Positions 1-6,223 of a stretch of 7,678 nt of DNA are shown here, piece after piece. Both the position numbers and the translations under genes were made by a program. Numbering within the stretch: the first letter of the stretch is position 1; every line of letters begins with the position of its first letter. The notes under the pieces were generated by a model. That model was given only the letters and a program-made list of their open reading frames with translations. It did no database searches and had not been told where the DNA came from. The stretch is taken from contig CAIXTG010000031.1 in assembly GCA_903922325.1 (NCBI GenBank), positions 1 through 7,678 on the forward strand. The letters run 5' to 3'. The DNA is from an uncultured Actinomycetes bacterium (lineage in GTDB: Bacteria > Actinomycetota > Actinomycetes > Nanopelagicales > Nanopelagicaceae).

Positions 1-4
1 GAAG

Positions 5-37
5 ACACTCTTTCCCTACACGACGCTCTTCCGATCT
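5..37 (+). other. Illumina TruSeq/paired-end read-1 adapter sequence (contamination)
   Basis: These 33 bases match the Illumina read-1 sequencing primer, beginning ACACTCTTTCCC and ending GCTCTTCCGATCT. It is a synthetic oligonucleotide, not bacterial DNA. The genomic sequence starts at 38 with the rho coding frame. Bases 1-4 (gaag) do not continue the standard adapter upstream of ACACTC and their origin is unclear. They should be treated as non-genomic too. The adapter sits exactly at the contig end, as expected when untrimmed reads are assembled. Read on the minus strand it stays open in the rho frame and adds the artefactual peptide RSEERRVGKECL, so an automatic gene caller would extend rho through it. 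Recognition is by memory of the adapter sequence and the match is full length. Confidence 0.98.
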
Positions 38-1378
38 GTTTCCGGTGCCCTTGAATTCTTCGAAGATAACTTCATCCATTCGAGAACCAGTATCAACAAG
101 TGCTGTTGCCAGGATTGTTAGTGAACCGCCATCTTCAATATTACGAGCAGCACCGAAGAACTTCTTAGGCGGATACAACGCAGCTGAGTCAACGCCACCA
201 GAAAGGATGCGACCTGAAGCAGGAGCTGCGATGTTATATGCGCGACCTAAACGAGTAATTGAATCGAGCAACACAACTACATCGTGACCTAGTTCAACTA
301 ACCGCTTTGCGCGCTCAATTGCCAGTTCAGCAACTGTGGTGTGATCATCTGCTGGGCGATCGAAAGTCGAAGCAATAACTTCGCCTTTAACTGATCGCTG
401 CATATCAGTAACTTCTTCAGGGCGCTCATCAACTAGAACAACCATTAAGTGACACTCAGGGTTATTAGTTGTGATCGCGTTAGCAATTGCTTGCAAGACC
501 ATGGTCTTACCGGCCTTAGGTGGAGACACAATAAGTCCGCGCTGACCTTTACCAATTGGTGAAATCAGGTCGATCACGCGAGTAGTCAAAACATTTGGTT
601 CTGTTTCAAGACGCAAACGCTCTTGCGGATAAAGCGGAACTAGCTTTGAGAACTCAACACGGTTACGCGCTTCATCAGGTGTTACGCCATTAATAGTGTC
701 TAAGCGAACAAGTGCGTTGAACTTCTCGCGGCGCTCGCCTTCTTGGGCTTGGCGAACTGCGCCAGTTACAACATCGCCTTTACGCAAACCAAAGCGGCGT
801 ACCTGTTGCAGTGAAATATAAACATCGTTCGGGCTTGGCAAGTAACCACCAGTGCGAATGAATGCATAACTTTCCATAATGTCTGCAATACCGCCGACTG
901 GAAGCAAAACATCATCTTCAGAGATAACGATTTCGCGTTCTTCGCGGCCACCACGATCTGAACGATCGCGGTTTTGGCGATCACGATTACGGCCTTGACG
1001 ATCGCGGCCACGGTCATTGCGATCGCGGTTTGGGCGGTTTGAATTTGAGTTGGAATCATTTGATGAGCTAGCTGAATTGTCATCGCCCTCGTCGTCGCCG
1101 TCATCATCTGATGAGTTGGCATTTGAATTATTCGAATTATCTTTATTGCCGCGCTTCTTGGCATTGCGTGCTTCGCGACGGGCTTCGCGTTCAGCCTTTG
1201 CGGCTTCGCGGTTTGCTGCTTGTAGATCAGCGATTGCAGTTACGAGGGCATCCTTCTTAAGTTTTGCGGCGCCATCAATTCCCAGTTGGGTGGCAACTTC
1301 CTTTAATTTCGGAAGGGTCATCGCAGATAACTCGGGGCTACTTGAACGTATTGGAGTTACTTCAGGTGTATCGGTCAT
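38..1378 (-). CDS. rho: Transcription termination factor Rho, 3' end missing
   Basis: Rho is a hexameric RNA-dependent ATPase/helicase that binds unstructured C-rich transcripts and stops RNA polymerase. 447 residues are visible. A Rho N-terminal helical domain spans about 20-55 (LPKLKEVATQLGIDGAAKL). A hydrophilic insertion follows at about 56-148. The cold-shock-type RNA-binding domain runs from about 150 to 230 (DIMESYAFIRTGGYLPSPNDV). The RecA-like ATPase domain then carries Walker A PPKAGKT (286-292), the catalytic-Glu segment VDERPEEVTDMQR (E318), Walker B VVVLLD (D372) followed by SITRLGRAYN, and the R-loop region SGRILSGGVDSAALYPPKK. The sequence ends at EEFKGTGN, where the adapter begins, so roughly 75-80 C-terminal residues expected from E. 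coli Rho are absent, including the segment carrying the arginine finger. This is an assembly cut, not a pseudogene. The ATG at 1376-1378 is preceded by a weak GAAAAG 6 bases upstream and by an in-frame TAA at 1400-1402. The MTDT start resembles mycobacterial Rho. An internal Met20 is the only close alternative. Confidence 0.97.
935..1213 (-). other. Low-complexity charged insertion in Rho (residues ~56-148)
   Basis: This coding segment lies between the Rho N-terminal helical domain and the RNA-binding domain. It has three blocks. The first (about 56-77) is an Ala/Arg/Glu/Lys stretch likely to be helical (NREAAKAEREARREARNAKK). The second (about 78-114) is rich in Asn, Ser and Asp and contains DDDGDDEGDD at 91-100. 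The third (about 115-148) is rich in Arg, Asp, Asn and Gly with repeated RDR units. Inserts at this place are a known trait of Rho from high-GC Gram-positive bacteria and extend RNA contacts. The Asn/Ser-rich acidic block here differs from the Gly/Arg-rich insert I recall for mycobacteria. Disorder is inferred from composition alone. Confidence 0.85.
963..1028 (-). repeat. Three direct copies of a 9-mer encoding the RDR repeats of Rho
   Basis: On the plus strand the 9-mer cgatcgcgg occurs at 963-971, 999-1007 and 1020-1028. The offsets of 36 and 21 bases are multiples of three, so each copy is read in the same frame and encodes the NRDR or GRDR units of the Rho insertion. The third copy lies within the palindrome gcgatcgc (1019-1026). 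The repeat is best explained by the repetitive peptide, with codon-level duplication, rather than by a separate DNA element. Confidence 0.8.
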
Positions 1379-1512
1379 TTCGGTCTTTTCAGTAATGGCT
1401 TAGGCGCAAAATACTTAAGATACTTACATATCTGGCTAGATATTTGCGGCGAAAGCCGGTGGTATTTTTTAGATTACCTTCAGGTGTTACAGGCAGATCG
1501 CCTAAGAAGATG
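1379..1512 (-). promoter_or_regulatory. rho leader / probable promoter region between thrB and rho
   Basis: This 134-bp stretch is the longest non-coding interval in the window and lies directly upstream of rho. It is AT-rich near rho and contains a perfect 6-bp inverted repeat with a 4-base spacer (atatct-ggct-agatat, 1428-1443). Closer to the gene is a 7-bp direct repeat, atactta at 1411-1417 and 1420-1426. Read on the minus strand this gives TAAGTATCTTAAGTAT, which contains the -10-like hexamer TATCTT at 1415-1420. I cannot find a good -35 hexamer at 16-18 bp, so a promoter is plausible but not demonstrated. Rho is known to attenuate its own leader transcript in E. coli, and a similar role for this leader is only a hypothesis. 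No open frame of useful size is seen here on the minus strand. Confidence 0.4.
1428..1443. repeat. Inverted repeat in the rho leader
   Basis: The arms atatct (1428-1433) and agatat (1438-1443) are perfect complements around the spacer ggct. The pairing stops immediately outside the arms (c1427 against t1444). An AT-rich 6-bp palindrome with a short spacer could be a dimeric regulator half-site pair or a weak RNA hairpin in the rho leader. It has no following T-run on either strand, so it is not an intrinsic terminator. Function is unknown. Confidence 0.5.
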
Positions 1513-2439
1513 TCAGAACGGTAGCATTCCCGCAGCCGAAATCGCAACTTCTGCTACGCGGAATTTAGCCCCTGCCGCATGAGTTAGCTCGGCTACTTCA
1601 GTGGCTCCACCAGTGTGCAGCACTAGCACGGTTGGCCCGGCACCAGAGATAAAGGCGGCAACACCTGCCTTGCGGAACTTAGTTAATAGCGCAAAAGAGG
1701 CCGGCATCGCTTCTTGGCGATAAGACTGATGTAAGAAATCTTCGGTAGAAATAAATAGTAGATCTGGGCGAAGTGTTAGTGCATGAACTAGAAGCGCAGT
1801 GTTTGTGGAGTTAATTACCGCATCACGATACGGAATAGTTTCCGGCAACAACCTGCGAGCCTTGGCTGTTGAAACTGCGGTCTCTGGAATAAATGCCAGC
1901 GCTGAAATGCGATGATCAACTGAAAGCGAAATTGCTTGGGCAACTAATTTGCCATGCTGATTTTCTTGCCAAGCAACGGTAGCGCCACCATAAATTGCAG
2001 CTGCGACATTATCTGGATGTCCTTCGAGATTTGTGGCGAGCTGCAACATAACTTCATTTGTTATTTTCTCATCGCCACCTAGAACTAATGAGCGAGCAAG
2101 AGCTAAGCCGCCAACAATCGCACTTGCCGATGATCCAAGTCCGCGACCATGTGGGATTACATTCTTGGCACGAATTGCTAAGCCACGTGGGCGACCACCA
2201 ATGTAATCAAAACCAGCAAACATTGCCTTGACTAGTAAATTCTTTTCATTGCGTGGCAGGTTATCTGCGCCTTCGCCAATGACGTCGATATCTAAACCAG
2301 GTTCATCAATAACTCGGGCTACATATTTATCGTGCATTTGCAGTGCCAGTCCGAGTGAATCAAAACCAGGACCCAAGTTGGCACTAGTTGCCGGAACTTG
2401 AATCTGGCTGGGAGTTGCGCGGAAAGTTGGTTTCGCCAT
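1513..2439 (-). CDS. thrB: Homoserine kinase
   Basis: Homoserine kinase (EC 2.7.1.39) is a cytosolic GHMP-family enzyme that phosphorylates L-homoserine with ATP to O-phosphohomoserine, the substrate of the upstream neighbour ThrC. The 308-residue length is normal for the family. The N-terminal motif VPATSANLGPGFDSLGLAL (15-33) is characteristic. The ATP-binding GHMP loop is PHGRGLGSSASA (96-107). A conserved EGHPDNVAAAIYGG segment lies at 139-152, and the C-terminal glycine-rich motif AFISGAGPTVLVL at 262-274. The protein appears complete. The ATG at 2437-2439 is chosen because the conserved motif follows closely. AGAGA (minus strand, 2447-2451), 7 bases upstream, is a modest Shine-Dalgarno. 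The gene starts 15 bp after the thrC stop, consistent with co-transcription. Confidence 0.97.
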   Translation of the reverse strand: MAKPTFRATPSQIQVPATSANLGPGFDSLGLALQMHDKYVARVIDEPGLDIDVIGEGADNLPRNEKNLLVKAMFAGFDYIGGRPRGLAIRAKNVIPHGRGLGSSASAIVGGLALARSLVLGGDEKITNEVMLQLATNLEGHPDNVAAAIYGGATVAWQENQHGKLVAQAISLSVDHRISALAFIPETAVSTAKARRLLPETIPYRDAVINSTNTALLVHALTLRPDLLFISTEDFLHQSYRQEAMPASFALLTKFRKAGVAAFISGAGPTVLVLHTGGATEVAELTHAAGAKFRVAEVAISAAGMLPF

Positions 2440-2454
2440 TTTAGATTCTCTGAC

Positions 2455-3546
2455 TCAAAGCCCAAGCGCTTTTGCAGCAGCTTTAGCGTTAACGGGAACA
2501 ATCTTTGGCTTGGCGGCACCTTCGAGTGCCCATTGGACATCTTTTAAGCCATGTCCAGTAACAGTAATGACAATCTTTTTACCAGTTGGCAGTTTCTTTG
2601 CCTTCTTGTACTTGATCAAACCAGCAAGGCCAGCAGCACTCGATGGCTCAACAAAGATGCCTTCTTTAGCTGCAATTAAGCGGTAAGCAGCCAATATCTC
2701 GCGATCGGTAACAGAATCAATTACGCCACCTGAAGAATCACGGGCTTCAATAGCTTGCGCCCAAGAAGCAGGATTTCCGATGCGAATTGCAGTGGCAATG
2801 GTTTCTGGCTTAGTAATAATTTTATTCTTAACAATCGGTGCTGAGCCCGCTGCTTGGAATCCCCACATTTGTGGCAACTTAGTTGAGATGCGATCTTGGT
2901 TGTATTCGCGATAGCCCTTCCAATATGCAGTTATGTTTCCGGCATTACCAACCGGCAGCACATGCAGATCTGGTGCATCACCAAGCATGTCTACGACTTC
3001 GAAAGCACCAGTCTTTTGGCCTTCAATGCGGAATGGATTAACTGAGTTAACGAGAGCCACTGGATAATCTGTTGCTAAGTCACGTGCCAAAGTTAAGCAA
3101 TCATCGAAGTTTCCATTTACTTGCAAAATAGTTGAATCATGTGCGATTGCTTGCGCTAACTTTCCCATTGCAATTTTGCCATTAGGAATTAACACGACCG
3201 GGCGCATGCCAGCTTTAACCGCATAAGCCGCAGCACTTGCTGAAGTATTTCCGGTGGATGCACAAATAACTGCCTTGGCACCATCTTCGGCAGCTTTAGA
3301 AATCGCCATTGTCATGCCACGATCTTTAAAGGAACCAGTTGGGTTCGTGCCTTCGAATTTAATCCAAACATCGTTGCCTAATAGTTCAGATAAATTGCAC
3401 GCATAAATTAGTGGAGTGCCACCTTCGCGCAGCGAAACAATTGGAGTCTTGGCAGAAACTGGCAGACGATCGCGATATTCCTCGATGACTCCGCGCCATT
3501 GATGTGCGCCATCAGATTTAGATGTTTTGTTTCCAAATAAACCCAT
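2455..3546 (-). CDS. thrC: Threonine synthase
   Basis: Threonine synthase (EC 4.2.3.1) is a PLP-dependent fold-type II enzyme that converts O-phosphohomoserine and water to L-threonine and phosphate. All 363 residues appear present. The PLP lysine is K74 in EGTNPTGSFKDRGMTMA. ASTGNTSASAAAYA (96-109) contacts the cofactor and substrate, and the phosphate-binding loop PVGNAGNITAYWKGY is at 198-212. EPSSAAGLAGL (300-310) and TGHGLKD (330-336) complete the active-site motifs. The HQWRGVIEEYRDRLPV and EGGTPLI segments near the N-terminus are those of the short actinobacterial enzymes. The start ATG (3544-3546) overlaps the hom stop codon in TAATG. Together with GAAGG (minus strand, 3559-3563) 12 bases upstream inside hom, this suggests translational coupling. 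The C-terminal 20 residues are Ala/Lys-rich and not conserved in my memory. Confidence 0.98.
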   Translation of the reverse strand: MGLFGNKTSKSDGAHQWRGVIEEYRDRLPVSAKTPIVSLREGGTPLIYACNLSELLGNDVWIKFEGTNPTGSFKDRGMTMAISKAAEDGAKAVICASTGNTSASAAAYAVKAGMRPVVLIPNGKIAMGKLAQAIAHDSTILQVNGNFDDCLTLARDLATDYPVALVNSVNPFRIEGQKTGAFEVVDMLGDAPDLHVLPVGNAGNITAYWKGYREYNQDRISTKLPQMWGFQAAGSAPIVKNKIITKPETIATAIRIGNPASWAQAIEARDSSGGVIDSVTDREILAAYRLIAAKEGIFVEPSSAAGLAGLIKYKKAKKLPTGKKIVITVTGHGLKDVQWALEGAAKPKIVPVNAKAAAKALGL

Positions 3547-4841
3547 TACGCACCAACGCCTTCGACTCGAATTACGCTCTCAACATTTTTAACAATATCC
3601 ATTGCCTTTAACGCCTCAACTGTGGCATCTAAATCATCTTCAGTTGCCGCGTGAGTAACCACGATTAGTTCGGCATCTTGGCCCATGCCAGATTGGCGAA
3701 CGCCTTGGATTGATACGCCTTGCTTTGCAAAAACGGTCGCGATGCTAGCTAAAACGCCTGATTTATCAGCAACCCAGAGGCGAATTAAGAACTGTGATTT
3801 AACGTCACCAAGTGGTGCGATATCTAGATCTGCGTAATCACTTTCGCCATATCCGACAGTGGAATATGCGCGGTGACGTGTAACTGCAACTAAGTCACCC
3901 AAGATCGCAGAAGCTGTTGGAGCACCACCCGCACCGCGACCATAGAACATGAGTTGGCCAGCAGCTTCGGATTCGACATAAACAGCGTTAAAAGCATCGC
4001 GCACATTTGCTAACGGATGTGTAAGCGGCAACATGACTGGATGAACTCGAACTGAAATTTCATCTTTTACAGTTAGTTCAGCAATTGCGAGTAACTTAAT
4101 TACCGAATTCATAACTTTAGCGGCAGCAATATCGTCAGCGCTGATATTTGAAATTCCTTCGCAATAAACTTCATCAATAGTTACAGTGCTGTGAAAAGCC
4201 AAGCTCGCTAAGAGTGCAGCTTTAGCGGCAGCATCGTGACCTTCGATATCAGCAGTTGGGTCTGCTTCGGCATAACCAAGTTTTTGTGCTTCGGCTAACA
4301 CGTCTGCAAAGTTACGACCTTCTTCGTGCATCTTGGTCAAAATGTAATTTGTAGTTCCGTTAACGATGCCCATTACGCGAGTGATCTGATCGCCCGCAAG
4401 AGATTCGCGCATTGAACGGATAATCGGAATCGCACCCGCAACTGCTGCTTCGTAATAAAGATCCACCCCAGCTGCATCAGCTGCGTTAAATAGTTCGTGT
4501 CCATGAGTTGCAAGCAAAGCTTTGTTTGCAGTTATTACAGATTTCTTATTTGCGATCGCAGCCAAAATTAATTCGCGGGCTGGTTCGATGCCACCCATTA
4601 CTTCGATAACAATATTAATTTCCGGATCGTTAACAACTGACATCAAGTCAGTTGTTAGAAGTGCTGCTGGAATTCCTTCGCGAACACCTGCTGTACGTAC
4701 ACCGATTCTCTTTAGTACTAGTTCAGCCCCTGAGCGCTTAGAAAGCTCTTCTTGGTCAGATTGGAGCAGGCGAGCAACTTGGCTGCCAACAACGCCGCAG
4801 CCGAGCATGCCAATTGAGATGGTCTTAAGTTCGCTGCTCAT
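3546..4841 (-). CDS. hom: Homoserine dehydrogenase with C-terminal ACT domain
   Basis: Homoserine dehydrogenase (EC 1.1.1.3) reduces L-aspartate 4-semialdehyde to L-homoserine with NAD(P)H, committing carbon to threonine and methionine. The 431-residue protein is monofunctional, with no aspartokinase fusion. The N-terminal Rossmann fold carries GMLGCGVVGS (11-20), followed by VMGGIEPARE (81-90) and TANKALLATHG (104-114). The catalytic domain has EAAVAGAIPIIRSMRESLAGD (131-151), GIVNGTTNYILTKM (158-171) and ADPTADIEGHDAAAK (193-207), in which D203 and K207 have the spacing of the proton-transfer pair. A C-terminal ACT domain occupies about 348-426 (FLIRLWVADKSGVLASIATV). In related actinobacteria this domain mediates threonine feedback inhibition, so allosteric control here is inferred. 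The ATG at 4839-4841 has GAAAG (minus strand, 4851-4855) 9 bases upstream. The gene lies 33 bp after lysA and overlaps thrC by one base. Confidence 0.98.
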   Translation of the reverse strand: MSSELKTISIGMLGCGVVGSQVARLLQSDQEELSKRSGAELVLKRIGVRTAGVREGIPAALLTTDLMSVVNDPEINIVIEVMGGIEPARELILAAIANKKSVITANKALLATHGHELFNAADAAGVDLYYEAAVAGAIPIIRSMRESLAGDQITRVMGIVNGTTNYILTKMHEEGRNFADVLAEAQKLGYAEADPTADIEGHDAAAKAALLASLAFHSTVTIDEVYCEGISNISADDIAAAKVMNSVIKLLAIAELTVKDEISVRVHPVMLPLTHPLANVRDAFNAVYVESEAAGQLMFYGRGAGGAPTASAILGDLVAVTRHRAYSTVGYGESDYADLDIAPLGDVKSQFLIRLWVADKSGVLASIATVFAKQGVSIQGVRQSGMGQDAELIVVTHAATEDDLDATVEALKAMDIVKNVESVIRVEGVGA

Positions 4842-4874
4842 TGGCCAATTCTTTCACAGATGGGGTGATGCGCG

Positions 4875-6221
4875 TTAAATATCGAGGTTTAGTAGATCGG
4901 CTTCAGTCTCACGGCGCACGATCACGCGGGCTTTGCCATCTTTTACGGAAATTACTGGCGGTTTTGGCACATGGTTGTAATTACTTGCCATCGAACGGCC
5001 ATATGCACCAGTTGCCGGAACTGCGATTAAATCAGTTGGAGCAATATCAGCTGGCAAATCAATTTCATTAATAACAATGTCACCAGTTTCGCAATGTTTT
5101 CCAACTAACCGAGAATTGCTATTGGTACTGGTTGATTTGCGATTAGCGAGGATTGCGAAATATTCGGCGTCATAGAGAGCAGGACGTGCGTTATCGCTCA
5201 TGCCACCATCGATGGAAATGTATTTACGAATCTCGCCAGTTTCTAACGTAACATCTTTGGTGGTGCCAACTTCATAAAGCGTAAACATGGTTGGGCCAAC
5301 AATTGCTCGACCTGGTTCAATTGAAATTCGAGGCACTGCTAAATTTGCAGCAGCACAAGCTGCCTTTACTGTTTTTGCGAGTGCCGGAATCACATCTGCT
5401 GGAGTAACTGTTACTTCACCAGGTAGGTAAGCAATTGCATAACCGCCACCTAAATCAAGTTCTGGTAATTCGGTACCGAAAGCATCGCGATATTTTGTAA
5501 GTAGCCCAATTAATCGCTCTGCTGCTAATTCAAAAGATTCAACGCCAAAGATTTGGGAACCAATGTGGGAATGGAAGCCACGAAGTTCAAGCGATGGGTG
5601 CATACGAACTGCTTCGATTGCTACCCAAGCTGCACCACTTGCAATTGAGAAACCAAACTTCACATCTTCGTGTGCGGTCGAAATTGATTCGTGGGTATGA
5701 GCTTGAATGCCCGGGGTTAGGCGCAAGTAAACCCGTTGCACTTTTCCGAATTTGGTTGCAGCCGCAGCCACGCGCTCGATTTCATGCATTGAATCCATCA
5801 CGATGGTGCCGACGCCAACTTCGACAGCTCGCTCGATTTCGCTTAAGGATTTATTGTTGCCGTGGACCTCAATTTTGGCTGGGTTTATGCCGCCAGCAAG
5901 TGCCACAGCTAACTCGCCAGATGTGCACACATCAATACCGATTCCTAAAGTGGTTATCCAACGAGCAACTTCAGTACAAATAAAGGCTTTAGCAGCGTAA
6001 TAAACAGTGCCTGCATTATCGCCAAAGTTTGTCTGCAGCGAATTATTCCAAGCTAATGCCCGAGTGCGGAAATCTGCTTCGTCTAAAATAAATGCTGGCG
6101 TACCAAAGTCTTTCGCAAGCGAAGAAGCTGAGATACCGCTGATGCTTAATTCGGCACCACTGCGGTCAACGCTTTGTGACCACATATTTTCATTAGCGGC
6201 TATTGATTCATTAATTGACAT
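4875..6221 (-). CDS. lysA: Diaminopimelate decarboxylase
   Basis: Diaminopimelate decarboxylase (EC 4.1.1.20) is a fold-type III PLP enzyme that decarboxylates meso-diaminopimelate to L-lysine, the final step of lysine synthesis. The 448 residues cover the whole family. The N-terminal barrel has the PLP lysine K78 in YYAAKAF, then DVCTSGELAVAL (97-108), VHGNNKS (119-125), GFHSHIGSQI (215-224), LDLGGGYAI (255-263) and EPGRAIVGP (302-310). The C-terminal beta domain has SIDGGMSDNARPALY (336-350), the catalytic cysteine C377 in KHCETGD, and ATGAYGRSMASNYN (403-416). STSTNSNS at 363-370 looks like a lineage-specific surface loop. The ATG at 6219-6221 is only 2 bp after the argS stop. GGAG inside the argS 3' end (minus strand, 6233-6236) is a Shine-Dalgarno 11 bases upstream, implying coupling to argS. 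Met13 is a less likely alternative start. Confidence 0.98.
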   Translation of the reverse strand: MSINESIAANENMWSQSVDRSGAELSISGISASSLAKDFGTPAFILDEADFRTRALAWNNSLQTNFGDNAGTVYYAAKAFICTEVARWITTLGIGIDVCTSGELAVALAGGINPAKIEVHGNNKSLSEIERAVEVGVGTIVMDSMHEIERVAAAATKFGKVQRVYLRLTPGIQAHTHESISTAHEDVKFGFSIASGAAWVAIEAVRMHPSLELRGFHSHIGSQIFGVESFELAAERLIGLLTKYRDAFGTELPELDLGGGYAIAYLPGEVTVTPADVIPALAKTVKAACAAANLAVPRISIEPGRAIVGPTMFTLYEVGTTKDVTLETGEIRKYISIDGGMSDNARPALYDAEYFAILANRKSTSTNSNSRLVGKHCETGDIVINEIDLPADIAPTDLIAVPATGAYGRSMASNYNHVPKPPVISVKDGKARVIVRRETEADLLNLDI

Positions 6222-6223
6222 CG

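Noticed and set aside
45..287. Open frame on the plus strand over the rho 3' region
   Set aside because: It lies antisense to conserved Rho ATPase motifs, has no recognisable domain, and is a shadow of the real gene.
1019..1026. Palindrome gcgatcgc as a possible HIP1-like or regulatory site
   Set aside because: It sits inside the Rho coding sequence and is accounted for by repeated CGC GAT CG codons of the RDR units.
766..1403. Open frames on both strands over the Rho insertion (766-1164 minus, 1017-1403 plus)
   Set aside because: Their biased Ser/Phe/Arg or Ile/Ala/Thr composition reflects the repetitive codons of the Rho insertion read in other frames.
1424..1429. Minimal ATG-TAA start-stop pair in the rho leader on the minus strand
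   Set aside because: There is no Shine-Dalgarno before it, and the hexamer is expected by chance in AT-rich sequence.
1447..1470. Possible plus-strand intrinsic terminator: stem cggc-gaaa-gccg followed by tttttt at 1465-1470
   Set aside because: The stem is only 4 bp, the T-run starts 6 bases after it, and there is no plus-strand gene to terminate. On the minus strand no T-run follows the stem.
1491..1503. Short hairpin aggc-agatc-gcct just after the thrB stop
   Set aside because: Four-base arms with no T-run on the coding strand. Hairpins this small are common by chance.
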